In this document: piece by piece, positions 7,272 through 15,291 of the stretch
How positions within the stretch are numbered: the first letter of the stretch is position 1
How the letters are laid out: each line of letters starts with the position of its first letter
Assembly (NCBI GenBank): GCA_002382495.1
Contig: DFXW01000005.1
Span: forward strand, 1 to 28,695
DNA from: Flavobacterium sp. UBA4098
GTDB taxonomy: Bacteria; Bacteroidota; Bacteroidia; Flavobacteriales; Flavobacteriaceae
Length of the DNA: 28,695 bases
Direction: 5' to 3'
Made by a program: the position numbers and the translations under genes
Notes under the pieces: model-generated
The model's database searches: none
The model's input: the letters and a program-made list of their open reading frames with translations, nothing else
Told to the model about the DNA's origin: nothing

Positions 7272-7306
7272 TTGTGATCTACTTTGGTGTTATTAATAAA
7301 TTATCA

Positions 7307-7846
7307 TTAATCAGTAAATTCAGAATCTGAATTTGATTCTAGACTGATAATCGAAATTCCTTTTTGTAATAAAAGGTTATTGGGGTAAATAACCAATTCT
7401 CCTTCTTTATTGATCATACTAATGTAAAATGCGCCAATGTCTTCAATTTCTGCAATTACAGGAAAATCTTTATCATGGATATGAATGGTATCACCAATTT
7501 TAAACGGATACGAAAAAAATAAAATAATTCCCGAAGTGATGTTACTCAAAATAGACCATTGAGCTACCATAGCCACACCTACTATTGTTGCCAATGATGA
7601 CACTGCTATAATAATGTCTTTGGCATTTACACCCCAAATAATAACAAGCGCAATTAGTAAAAGAATATTGATCAACAAATGAAGGTATTTGATGACTAAG
7701 TTGGTTCTACGTTCTACCGTTTGACTCAAGCGGGCATAACGGCGAACCAATTTTGTTGTGATAATTCGTAATAATACTAACAGAATTAAGACAATTCCTG
7801 TAGCAATGGCTTCGCGGGCAAAATCGTTAAAAAAAGAATTATACAT
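7307..7846 (-). CDS. short MscS-family mechanosensitive channel
   Basis: The 179-residue protein has helices at about 14-31 and 56-74, then the MscS pore-helix signature SSLATIVGVAMVAQWSILSN (about 83-102) with the kinked continuation ITSGIILFFSYPFKIGDTI and the beta domain (about 114-165). MscS-type channels open under membrane tension to release solutes during osmotic downshock. The protein stops just after the beta domain and lacks the C-terminal alpha/beta vestibule of E. coli MscS (286 residues). Its serine/aspartate-rich tail (SNSDSEFTD) looks like a natural end rather than a frameshift. The ATG at 7846 lies 3 nt after the maf stop codon, so the genes are co-translated. Confidence 0.85.
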   Translation of the reverse strand: MYNSFFNDFAREAIATGIVLILLVLLRIITTKLVRRYARLSQTVERRTNLVIKYLHLLINILLLIALVIIWGVNAKDIIIAVSSLATIVGVAMVAQWSILSNITSGIILFFSYPFKIGDTIHIHDKDFPVIAEIEDIGAFYISMINKEGELVIYPNNLLLQKGISIISLESNSDSEFTD

Positions 7847-7849
7847 AGG

Positions 7850-8437
7850 TTAGTTATCTAAATTATTTAAATAGTTGAACACTTTATCCGTTGGCATTCC
7901 CATCACATTCGTATAGGAACCTTCAATTTTGGCTACTCCCACAAACCCAATCCATTCCTGAATTCCATAAGCACCTGCTTTATCATAGGGTTTGTAATGG
8001 TCCAAATAATAGTGAATGGCTTGATCGCTGAGTGCATTAAAAGTGACTTTAGTAACTTCAAAAATAGTATCTGTTTTTGCTTTGGTTTTAAAACAAACTG
8101 AAGTAATCACTTCGTGCGTTGCATTGGATAACGATTTCAATATAGCAAAAGCATCTTCCTCGTCTTTGGGTTTACCCAATGCTTTATTGTTGTGCCAAAC
8201 AATCGTATCGCTGGTAATGAGTATTTCGTTTTCCTTAAGTTCGCCTTCAAATGCGCTGGCTTTTAATTCAGCTAAATAATTAGTAATCGCTTCTGCTTGT
8301 AATTCAGGAGGATAGACTTCTTCAATTTCTTTAAGACGAATTTCAAAATCCAAATCCAAGTCTTTGAAAAACTGTTGGCGTCTTGGCGAACCCGAAGCTA
8401 AAATCAAGGTATAGTTGGCTAGTTTATCTTTGAGCAT
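7850..8437 (-). CDS. maf: Maf-family nucleoside triphosphate pyrophosphatase (dTTP/UTP type)
   Basis: The 195-residue protein has the Maf motifs in order: LASGSPRR (13-20), TSDTIVW with D77, LGKP with K89, and YDKAGAYGIQEWIG (about 150-163). The last motif is characteristic of the YhdE branch, which hydrolyses dTTP, UTP and modified relatives to monophosphates plus pyrophosphate. This is thought to clean nucleotide pools, and Maf proteins have also been linked to septum formation. Length is usual. The gene follows the KdsC-type gene by 11 nt and precedes the MscS gene by 3 nt, inside the same operon. Confidence 0.92.
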   Translation of the reverse strand: MLKDKLANYTLILASGSPRRQQFFKDLDLDFEIRLKEIEEVYPPELQAEAITNYLAELKASAFEGELKENEILITSDTIVWHNNKALGKPKDEEDAFAILKSLSNATHEVITSVCFKTKAKTDTIFEVTKVTFNALSDQAIHYYLDHYKPYDKAGAYGIQEWIGFVGVAKIEGSYTNVMGMPTDKVFNYLNNLDN

Positions 8438-8448
8438 TCGTTTGTTTA

Positions 8449-8976
8449 TTAATCGTGTTTTCCGTCAAAATTGTCCATCCATTTTCCTTGCACTTTCATG
8501 ACTTGTTCAATCACATCACGAACGGCGCCTTTTCCACCATTTTTATGTGAAATATAATTTGAAATTGATTTTATTTCTGGACTGGCATCTTGAGGACAAG
8601 TGGGTAACCCAACCAATTTCATCACATGATAATCAGGAATATCATCGCCCATGTACAAGACTTGTTCCGGTTTAATACTGTAAATATCAGTATATTCATC
8701 AAATGTGGCTACTTTATCTGGAGTTCCTAAATGAATATCGGTAATGCCTAGATTGCGCAAACGAACACGTACGCCTTCATTGCTTCCTCCAGAAATAATA
8801 CACACATTGTAACCCGCATCTACAGCAGATTTCAACGCATATCCATCGCGGATATTCATGGTGCGAAGCATTTCGCCTTCATTAGATACAAAAACAGATC
8901 CATCAGTAAGTACGCCATCGACATCAAAAACAAAAGTCGTGATGTCGTTCATTATTTCTTTATAGCTTTTTGCCAT
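8449..8976 (-). CDS. kdsC: KdsC-type HAD phosphatase (KDO-8-phosphate phosphatase)
   Basis: The 175-residue capless HAD protein has motif I FDVDGVLTDGS (D18, D20), SGG in motif II, GDDIPD as motif IV, and the C-terminal NGGKGAVRDVIE segment that completes the active site of the tetrameric KdsC enzymes. KdsC removes phosphate from 3-deoxy-D-manno-octulosonate 8-phosphate in the pathway to the KDO residue of lipopolysaccharide. Related family members act on other acyl-sugar phosphates, so the exact substrate is inferred. The gene overlaps the preceding DUF2520 gene by 17 nt if the ATG at 8976 is used. A start at 8952 (MNDITTFVFDVDG) would remove the overlap and is also plausible. Confidence 0.87.
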   Translation of the reverse strand: MAKSYKEIMNDITTFVFDVDGVLTDGSVFVSNEGEMLRTMNIRDGYALKSAVDAGYNVCIISGGSNEGVRVRLRNLGITDIHLGTPDKVATFDEYTDIYSIKPEQVLYMGDDIPDYHVMKLVGLPTCPQDASPEIKSISNYISHKNGGKGAVRDVIEQVMKVQGKWMDNFDGKHD

Positions 8977-9721
8977 TATTTTGTAGGGATTGAGTTAGTA
9001 GTTTGTAAATAGCAGCTTGATTTTCATCTTTTAAAAATTCTTCGTGGGCTGCAATAGTTTTCAGATCGTTTCGCTTGGCAGGCCCTGTTTGGGCATTTTT
9101 TGGCGAAAGGGTTGCAATTTTATTTGCCGTTTCCTGAATCAACGGTTTTAGGATTTCAAAAGGAATTGCATTCGCATCGCAAATTTCGTTGCCCATTTGG
9201 TACAAATAATTGACAAAATTATTTACAAAAACAGCGGCCACATGCAAGGCTTTTCGTTGTTCTGAGTTGATTTCATAAACAGCGTTTGAAATGGAATGTG
9301 CCAATTGTTTCAAAATCTGTACATCTGTTTCATTCTCTGCTTCAAGGCAAATAGGAACTGATTTGAAATCAATTGGTTTGTCTTTGGAAAAGGTTTGTAA
9401 AGGATAAAAAACAGCAGGACGATTATTAGAATTCAAACTATCTAAAGCGACTGTCCCAGAAGTATGCGCTATCAATCGATTTTTAAATGGTAAAGCTGAA
9501 GAAACCTCAGCAATAGCGTCATCCGAAACCGCGATGATATACAGATCAGCTTCTTGTAATTGAGTATAGTCAGACGTTATGCGATTGGAATCGAGTAGGT
9601 GTGCGACTTTTTTTATATCGCGAGCCACTACCTGAACCAATTCGATTTGGCTATTCAATTGAAATACCTGAATCAAATGTTGGGCAACATTTCCTGAACC
9701 GATAATGCTTACTTTAATCAT
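8960..9721 (-). CDS. Rossmann-fold DUF2520 oxidoreductase-like protein
   Basis: From the ATG at 9721 the protein has 253 residues. An N-terminal NAD(P)-binding Rossmann domain opens with IKVSIIGSGNVAQHL (dinucleotide loop GSGNVA), and SDDAI, HTSGTV and FYPLQTFSK motifs follow. The helical C-terminal DUF2520 domain (about 125-250) contains LHVAAVFVNNFVNYLY and GPAKRND, the conserved blocks of the family. The reaction is not firmly known. The fold resembles ketopantoate and 6-phosphogluconate dehydrogenases, and a ketopantoate reductase called PanG may belong to this group, but I cannot verify that here. A GTG start at 9727 is rejected because it forms the last base of a perfect -7 promoter element. 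The ATG lies 6 nt past that element, so the message may be leaderless. It is the first gene of the operon. Confidence 0.82.
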   Translation of the reverse strand: MIKVSIIGSGNVAQHLIQVFQLNSQIELVQVVARDIKKVAHLLDSNRITSDYTQLQEADLYIIAVSDDAIAEVSSALPFKNRLIAHTSGTVALDSLNSNNRPAVFYPLQTFSKDKPIDFKSVPICLEAENETDVQILKQLAHSISNAVYEINSEQRKALHVAAVFVNNFVNYLYQMGNEICDANAIPFEILKPLIQETANKIATLSPKNAQTGPAKRNDLKTIAAHEEFLKDENQAAIYKLLTQSLQNNGKKL

Positions 9722-9726
9722 AGCCA

Positions 9727-9755
9727 CAAATTTAACAAAAAAATGAAGAGTTCAA
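9727..9755 (-). promoter_or_regulatory. promoter of the DUF2520-kdsC-maf-mscS-symporter operon
   Basis: On the minus strand TTG (9753-9755), an 18-nt spacer and TAAATTTG (9727-9734) form a complete Bacteroidota promoter. The first ATG begins only 6 nt beyond the -7 box, so initiation is expected at or next to the start codon. Confidence 0.65.
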
Positions 9756-9837
9756 CTGATATTAATTCAATTCCAATAGCGGTTTAATTTTGGATTAAAT
9801 TAACAACTGTGCCATTATAGAACTCAACATTTTTAAG

Positions 9838-9845
9838 TACTTTTG
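9838..9845 (+). promoter_or_regulatory. -7 element for ccsBA
   Basis: TACTTTTG is a full match to TAnnTTTG, 31 nt before the ATG at 9877. No convincing -33 TTG lies at the proper distance. It is back to back with the divergent DUF2520 promoter. Confidence 0.45.
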
Positions 9846-9876
9846 TGCCACTTATACCAAAATTAACTCCTTTCCA

Positions 9877-12800
9877 ATGGATAAAAAAATAAGCTCAATT
9901 TTGTTTTCTACTCGCTTGATGGCGGTTCTTTTTATAGTTTTTGCTGTTGCGATGGGAGCAGGAACTTTTATTGAAAGTAAATACAATACCGATACCGCTC
10001 GTATATGGATCTACAATGCCTGGTGGTTTGAAGTAATTATGGTCTTTTTTATGATCAATTTCTTTGGTAATATTAAGCGTTACCAATTATTAAAAAAGGA
10101 AAAATGGGCTACGTTGTTATTGCATTTATCCTTTATTTTAATCCTTTTAGGAGCATTTATTACACGATATATTAGTTATGAAGGGGTAATGCCCATTCGC
10201 GAAGGAGCTACCGAGAACAAAGTATATTCTGATAAAACATTTTTAACTGTGTTTGTGGATGGTGACTACAAAGGAGAACCTAGACGTAGAGTTTTTGAAA
10301 AACAACTCCTGTTATCACCAGTTACAGATAATGATTTTACCCTTTCTGGAGAATTCTCTGACACCCCTTTTAAAGTCAATTATGCCAAATATATTATGGG
10401 GGCCAAACAAAAAATCGAACCCAATGTCAAAGGAATTTTATATTTAAAATTAGTTGAAGCTGGTGAAGGTGGACGAGAAGAACATTTCCTAAAAGAAGGA
10501 GAAGTACAAAATATTCATAATGTTTTATTTGCTTTGAATAAACCTACAGATGGTGCCATTAACATTTCCACTTTGGGAGATACACCTACCATTCAAACGC
10601 CTTTTGAAGGAAATTTTATGCGTATGGCCGACAAATTACAAGGCAAAGTGGAAAAAGATATTGTGCAACCTTTGATGATGCGTTCGTTGTATACTATTGG
10701 GGAAAAGCGTTTTGTTTTTCCAGACCCTCCTACAAAAGGAACGATCGCTTACGAATCGGATAATGACTTTAAAGCGAAAAATCATAATGATGCTTTGGTC
10801 ATTACACTTACGGCAGAGGGGCAACAAAAAGAAGTTACGCTTTTAGGTTCTAAAGGAAAAACAGGCGAACCTCAAACGGTAAAAATTGGAAATAAAGACT
10901 ATTCTTTCTTTTTTGGAAGCAAAACCTACGATTTGCCTTTCACGATTAAATTGAATGATTTTATTGCCAAAAAATATCCAGGAACAGAAAAGAGTTATTC
11001 AGCTTTCGAAAGTAAAGTAACTGTTAAAGATTCAATTGAAACTTTTGATGCTCAAATTTATATGAATCATGTTTTGGATTACAAAGGTTTCCGTTTCTTT
11101 CAGTCGTCTTTTGATCCTGATGAAAAAGGAACAGTTTTATCGGTGAATCACGATTTTTGGGGAACCAATATTACCTATTTAGGTTACTTTTTATTGTATA
11201 TCGCTATGATGGCCATTTTGTTTACCAAACATTCTCGTTTTGGAGATTTAAAGCGAAAATTAGAAGCAGTAAAAACTAAAAAATCACAATGGATTACTAT
11301 TCTTATTTTGATGTTAAGTTTGAATGCTTGGTCTCAAGATCACAATCATGCGGATCATGCAGGCCATTCTCACGCTGAATCCGAAGGCAAAAATAATCAT
11401 TCGGGTCACATTCAGAAAATGCCTTCTACAGCCGAAATTGATTCGTTGATTGCTAAATTTAAAGTTTCTGAAGCACATGCAGCACAATTTGGTCGTTTGA
11501 TTATTCAAGATGCAGGTGGAAGAATGAAACCGATCAATACATTTTCATCTGAATTGTTGCGAAAAGTAAGCCATTCGGACAGTTATAAAGGCATGAATTC
11601 AGATCAAGCTTTCTTATCGATGACGCAATATGCCAGTGCTTGGATTCAGGTGCCAATTATTTACATCAAAGCAGGTAATGATAGTATTCGTAAAATTATT
11701 GGAATAGATAGTAAAGCAAAATTTGCTCCTTTTGTATCCTTTTTTGATGCCAAAGGAAATTACAAATTAACCCCTTATTTGGAAGAGGCTTTTAAGAGTG
11801 CTAATCCGAACCAGTTTGAAAAAGATTTTATTGAAACGGATAAAAAGGTGAATTTAATGGAATCGGCTTTGAGTGGTCGTATCTTGAAAATATTCCCAAT
11901 TCCCAATGATCCTAACAACAAATGGATTTCCTATTTGGAATTGAACGAATCAGGAATGAAAGGGATGGACGCGACTTATTCAAAGAGTATTTTGCCTTTG
12001 TATTTTGGAACACTTGGCAACGCGGCTACAAGCAATGATTACAATTCAGCCAATGAATTGTTAGCAAGTTTGAATGGTTTCCAAAAGAAATTCGGAAGTT
12101 CTGTTATGCCCACAGAAGATAAAATCGATTTAGAAATTGCCTACAACAAATACGATGTATTCAAAAACTTGCCGTATTGGTATTTGACGGCTGCAGTATT
12201 GATGTTACTGTTGTGTATTGTAGATATTTATAAATCAAGAAAAGCAATTCGTATTAGTATTAACGTAATTCATGTTGCGATTGGATTATTGTTTCTCTTA
12301 CACACATTAGGTTTAATTGCACGTTGGGTAATTTCGGGACATGCGCCTTGGAGTAATGCTTATGAATCGATCATTTATGTAGCTTGGGCTACCATGTTCT
12401 TTGGTTTGGCTTTCGATAGAAAATCAAAATTAACCGTTGCTTCTTCGGCATTTGTTACCGCCATGATTTTAATGGCGGCCTATATGAATTGGATTGATCC
12501 AGAAATCGCCAACCTACAACCCGTGTTGAATTCGTATTGGTTAATGATCCACGTTGCGGTTATTGTAGCCAGTTATGGACCCTTTGCTTTGGGAATGATT
12601 TTGGGCTTAGTTTCATTAATCTTGATTTTGTTTACCAATGAGAAGAACAAAGTTAAAATGGATTTAAATATTCAGGAGATTACGTATATCAATGAAATGG
12701 CATTGACTATTGGATTAATTATGTTGACTATTGGAAACTTCTTGGGTGGTCAATGGGCTAACGAAAGTTGGGGCCGTTACTGGGGTTGGGATCCAAAAGA

Positions 12801-13077
12801 GACTTGGGCATTGATCAGTATTTTTGTCTATGCTTTTGTCATTCACGCCCGATTTGTTCCAGCTTTACGAGGAAAATGGATATTCAATTTGATGAGTATG
12901 TTTGCCTTTGTATCAATCTTGTTTACTTATTATGGTGTGAATTTCCATTTGGTTGGATTGCATTCGTATGCTAGTGGTGAAGCAAAATCGTTAGATTGGA
13001 TTTGGCAATCGTTAGGAGCAATTTCTATCTTAGGAGCTATTACGTATCCTAAATATAGAAAGTATTATAAAAAATAA
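9877..13077 (+). CDS. ccsBA: fused cytochrome c biogenesis protein CcsB(ResB)-CcsA
   Basis: This 1066-residue protein joins both halves of the System II cytochrome c synthase, which exports haem and attaches it to apocytochromes outside the inner membrane. The ResB/CcsB half (1-455) has three N-terminal helices with a membrane histidine (H83), a large outer domain, and a helix near 434-455. A second hydrophobic stretch at about 470-487 looks like a signal peptide and is followed by a His-rich run (489-511, seven His). A periplasmic region of about 260 residues comes next, then the CcsA half from about 775. CcsA carries external His in HAPWSN (H822), the WWD haem motif WGRYWGWDPKETW (965-977), H990 and a second external His in GLHSY (H1029). 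It is larger than the roughly 900-residue epsilonproteobacterial fusions. One -7 box lies upstream; the peroxidase gene follows. Confidence 0.92.
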   Translation: MDKKISSILFSTRLMAVLFIVFAVAMGAGTFIESKYNTDTARIWIYNAWWFEVIMVFFMINFFGNIKRYQLLKKEKWATLLLHLSFILILLGAFITRYISYEGVMPIREGATENKVYSDKTFLTVFVDGDYKGEPRRRVFEKQLLLSPVTDNDFTLSGEFSDTPFKVNYAKYIMGAKQKIEPNVKGILYLKLVEAGEGGREEHFLKEGEVQNIHNVLFALNKPTDGAINISTLGDTPTIQTPFEGNFMRMADKLQGKVEKDIVQPLMMRSLYTIGEKRFVFPDPPTKGTIAYESDNDFKAKNHNDALVITLTAEGQQKEVTLLGSKGKTGEPQTVKIGNKDYSFFFGSKTYDLPFTIKLNDFIAKKYPGTEKSYSAFESKVTVKDSIETFDAQIYMNHVLDYKGFRFFQSSFDPDEKGTVLSVNHDFWGTNITYLGYFLLYIAMMAILFTKHSRFGDLKRKLEAVKTKKSQWITILILMLSLNAWSQDHNHADHAGHSHAESEGKNNHSGHIQKMPSTAEIDSLIAKFKVSEAHAAQFGRLIIQDAGGRMKPINTFSSELLRKVSHSDSYKGMNSDQAFLSMTQYASAWIQVPIIYIKAGNDSIRKIIGIDSKAKFAPFVSFFDAKGNYKLTPYLEEAFKSANPNQFEKDFIETDKKVNLMESALSGRILKIFPIPNDPNNKWISYLELNESGMKGMDATYSKSILPLYFGTLGNAATSNDYNSANELLASLNGFQKKFGSSVMPTEDKIDLEIAYNKYDVFKNLPYWYLTAAVLMLLLCIVDIYKSRKAIRISINVIHVAIGLLFLLHTLGLIARWVISGHAPWSNAYESIIYVAWATMFFGLAFDRKSKLTVASSAFVTAMILMAAYMNWIDPEIANLQPVLNSYWLMIHVAVIVASYGPFALGMILGLVSLILILFTNEKNKVKMDLNIQEITYINEMALTIGLIMLTIGNFLGGQWANESWGRYWGWDPKETWALISIFVYAFVIHARFVPALRGKWIFNLMSMFAFVSILFTYYGVNFHLVGLHSYASGEAKSLDWIWQSLGAISILGAITYPKYRKYYKK

Positions 13078-13170
13078 TTCGAAATTGTTTTAGCTACTAT
13101 TTATCAATTGTTTAACCTTCGTTTTGATTTTAATAATTTACATTTACAATTCAATTTAAAAACTAATATA

Positions 13171-13755
13171 ATGAAACTAGCTGCTTTAACTTGTTGTATC
13201 GCATTGTTGTTTAGTTGTCAAAACAAAGCGCAAAATGCAATGTCCTCAAATACTAATACTTCAGTAACCATGACCAAACAATCCATTCATCAATTTAAAG
13301 TGACTGATTTGTCAGGAAACACTTTTGATTTCGCTTCTTTAAAAGGAAAAAAAGTAATAGTAGTGAATACCGCTTCAAAATGTGGTTTAACACCTCAGTA
13401 CAAAGATTTAGAGACTTTATACACTACCTATAAAGACAAAGGATTAGTTATTGTTGGTTTTCCTGCCAATAACTTTTTCTCTCAAGAACCTGGAACCAAT
13501 GAAGAAATAGCACAGTTTTGCCAATTGAATTATGGCGTTACTTTTCCAATGATGGCCAAGGTTTCGGTAAAAGGAAAAGACATGTGTGAGGTGTATCAGT
13601 TTCTAACAAAACAAGCAAAAAACGGATTTGAGGATTCTGATGTAGAATGGAATTTTCAAAAATACTTATTGAATGAAAAAGGGGAATTGGAGAAAGTAAT
13701 TTCGCCAAGAACCAAACCGTTAGACGATGAAATTGTTAATTGGGTAAAAGGATAA
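13171..13755 (+). CDS. glutathione peroxidase family lipoprotein (Cys type)
   Basis: From the ATG at 13171 the product has 194 residues. It starts with a lipoprotein signal peptide ending in LFSC (C16 as lipidation site), so it should be membrane-anchored outside the cytoplasm. The thiol peroxidase fold follows: peroxidatic C71 in NTASKCGLTPQY, FPANNFFSQEPG (98-109), C117 in QFCQLNYGVTFP as likely resolving cysteine, and W160-N161 in EWNFQKYLL. Cys-type bacterial members usually reduce peroxides with thioredoxin-like donors rather than glutathione. The catalytic glutamine of the usual FPCNQF motif is replaced by Asn here. A longer reading from a TTG at 13108 would bury the signal peptide and is rejected. 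The gene is 93 nt after ccsBA and ends at a strong terminator. Confidence 0.88.
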   Translation: MKLAALTCCIALLFSCQNKAQNAMSSNTNTSVTMTKQSIHQFKVTDLSGNTFDFASLKGKKVIVVNTASKCGLTPQYKDLETLYTTYKDKGLVIVGFPANNFFSQEPGTNEEIAQFCQLNYGVTFPMMAKVSVKGKDMCEVYQFLTKQAKNGFEDSDVEWNFQKYLLNEKGELEKVISPRTKPLDDEIVNWVKG

Positions 13756-13775
13756 CAATTTAATATTTCAAATAC

Positions 13776-13812
13776 AAAAAGGGATTTTCAATGAACTGAA
13801 AATCCCTTTTTT
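13776..13812. terminator. bidirectional rho-independent terminator
   Basis: AAAAAGGGATTTTCA and its complement TGAAAATCCCTTTTT form a 15-bp stem around ATGAAC, A-rich on the left and T-rich on the right. It separates the peroxidase gene (+) from the convergent dus gene (-). Confidence 0.9.
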
Positions 13813-13815
13813 GTT

Positions 13816-14760
13816 TTATTCGGCAGCTATAATTTCTTTAACGGCCAATTCATAATTCCGAATGTTTTTAGTTTTGTTGATTTTCTTTAGCACTTTATGT
13901 GGGTTAGAGAAAATAACCGAAAAGTAGTCCCATAAATGGTGCATTTTCAATAAAATATGAGAAGGACCAGAAAGGGATTCACTATATCCCTGGTACAAAG
14001 TTTCGTGGAAATCACTAAATAATGCCATTTTATTCGAAGGATATTCAGTGGTGTTTTGTTTGATCATGCTAGGTAAGAAAGGATCTGCAATTAGCCCTCT
14101 GCCAATCATCCAATGATCAATAGTAGGGAAACGCTCTTGCATTTCTCTAAATTTCGCTACTGAAGTGATATCGCCATTATAATACAATTTGTGTTTGGTA
14201 GCATCAATGCAGGCTTGGAACGCATCTAAATCTACGCCACCTTTGTACAATTGTTTTCCAAGGCGCGCGTGAATGGCAATATTTTTTAAAGGATATTGAT
14301 CCAAAATAGGGAAAACATCCAAAATTTCTTGAGTAGTTTCGTAACCCAATCGCATTTTCATAGATACTAAAATATCGGTTTCAGCATGCGCTCTTTCTAA
14401 AATAGTATTGATTTTTTCGGTATTGCTTATTAAACCCGAACCCATTCCGGATTTGGTCACCATAGGATAGGGACAACCTAAATTCCAATTCAATTCTTTG
14501 TACCCTAATTCACGAACGTATTTTGCTACAAACAAAAATTCATCGGCATCATTAGTGATCACTTGCGGAATCACTTCTAAATCTAAATTGTTCTCAGGTA
14601 GCAAATCCCTTTCGTAAGACGGTTTAATAACCATTTTTCCATTCAACCTAATGTAGGGGGAGTAGTAGGTGTCAATTCCACCAAAATAGGTATTAATGGC
14701 ATTTCTAAAACGGAAGTCAGTAAATCCTTGTAAAGGTGAAGAGAGTAGGGTAAAATTCAT
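13816..14760 (-). CDS. tRNA-dihydrouridine synthase family protein
   Basis: The 314-residue flavin-dependent TIM-barrel protein carries the Dus signatures: SSPLQGFTDFRFR at the N-terminus (PMEGVTD-like), NWNLGCPYPMVTKSGMGSGL with the catalytic Cys96 that protonates the uracil ring, KMRLG (about 134-138), and the late NGDI and MIGRGLIADPFL phosphate-binding motifs. Dus enzymes reduce selected uridines of tRNA with FMN and NADPH. The Pro-to-Tyr change in the GCPYP block and the general layout suggest a Bacteroidota branch near DusC, but the target position cannot be assigned. The gene has its own promoter in the gap and the tail of the acetyltransferase gene (14777-14808), although it could also be read from further upstream. 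Confidence 0.88.
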   Translation of the reverse strand: MNFTLLSSPLQGFTDFRFRNAINTYFGGIDTYYSPYIRLNGKMVIKPSYERDLLPENNLDLEVIPQVITNDADEFLFVAKYVRELGYKELNWNLGCPYPMVTKSGMGSGLISNTEKINTILERAHAETDILVSMKMRLGYETTQEILDVFPILDQYPLKNIAIHARLGKQLYKGGVDLDAFQACIDATKHKLYYNGDITSVAKFREMQERFPTIDHWMIGRGLIADPFLPSMIKQNTTEYPSNKMALFSDFHETLYQGYSESLSGPSHILLKMHHLWDYFSVIFSNPHKVLKKINKTKNIRNYELAVKEIIAAE

Positions 14761-14776
14761 AGTGTGGGTTAGGCCT

Positions 14777-14808
14777 CAAAGATACGATTGTTTTTATTCT
14801 AAAATCAA
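14777..14808 (-). promoter_or_regulatory. promoter of the dus gene
   Basis: Minus-strand TTG (14806-14808), a 21-nt spacer and TATCTTTG (14777-14784). The -7 box is in the 33-nt intergenic gap, and the -33 box lies inside the last codons of the acetyltransferase gene. Confidence 0.5.
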
Positions 14809-15291
14809 TTGTACAAAAACAGAATCCAACCAACGATTGAATTTAAATCCAGACTCTTTGATAATCCCAACAGTTTTAAAACCAAATTGATGATGAAAAT
14901 CAATACTAGTTTGGTTTTCGGCATCAATGACCCCAATCATAGTATGTAAACCTTGTTGTTTAGCCAACTGAATTAATTCGGATAACAATAGTTTTCCAAT
15001 TCCCAATCCTTGATTGTCTTGTTGAACATAAACCGAATGCTCCACGGTATATTTGTACGCTTCTCTAAATCGGAATTCGGAATACATACCAAAACCTACA
15101 ACGGTTCCATTATTTTCTGCAACAATTACAGGAAAACCTGCTTGTATTTTGGAATCCAAAATAGCTTCTTGTTGTTCCAAACTTCGAATGGTATAATCGT
15201 ACAAAGCTGTTGCATTCAAAATATTATAATTGATAATAGATAGAATGACTGCTGCATCTGATTTTTGGTATTGTCTTATTGTAATTGCCAT
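14794..15291 (-). CDS. GNAT acetyltransferase, phosphinothricin acetyltransferase (PAT)-like
   Basis: The 165-residue protein matches the PAT/Bar branch of GNAT enzymes. It has YTVEHSVYVQQDNQGLGIGK (about 81-100) with the acetyl-CoA pyrophosphate loop QGLGIG, then MIGVIDAENQTSIDFHHQFGF and the C-terminal GFKFNRWLDSVFVQ. These enzymes acetylate the amino group of small amino-acid-like compounds such as phosphinothricin or methionine sulfone, and many housekeeping relatives have unknown natural substrates. Its ATG overlaps the stop codon of the thioredoxin-fold gene by one base (TAATG), so the two are translationally coupled. Confidence 0.85.
   Translation of the reverse strand: MAITIRQYQKSDAAVILSIINYNILNATALYDYTIRSLEQQEAILDSKIQAGFPVIVAENNGTVVGFGMYSEFRFREAYKYTVEHSVYVQQDNQGLGIGKLLLSELIQLAKQQGLHTMIGVIDAENQTSIDFHHQFGFKTVGIIKESGFKFNRWLDSVFVQLILE

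Noticed and set aside
13108..13170. Upstream TTG start extending the peroxidase by 21 residues
   Set aside because: The extension precedes a standard lipoprotein signal peptide that begins at the ATG at 13171.
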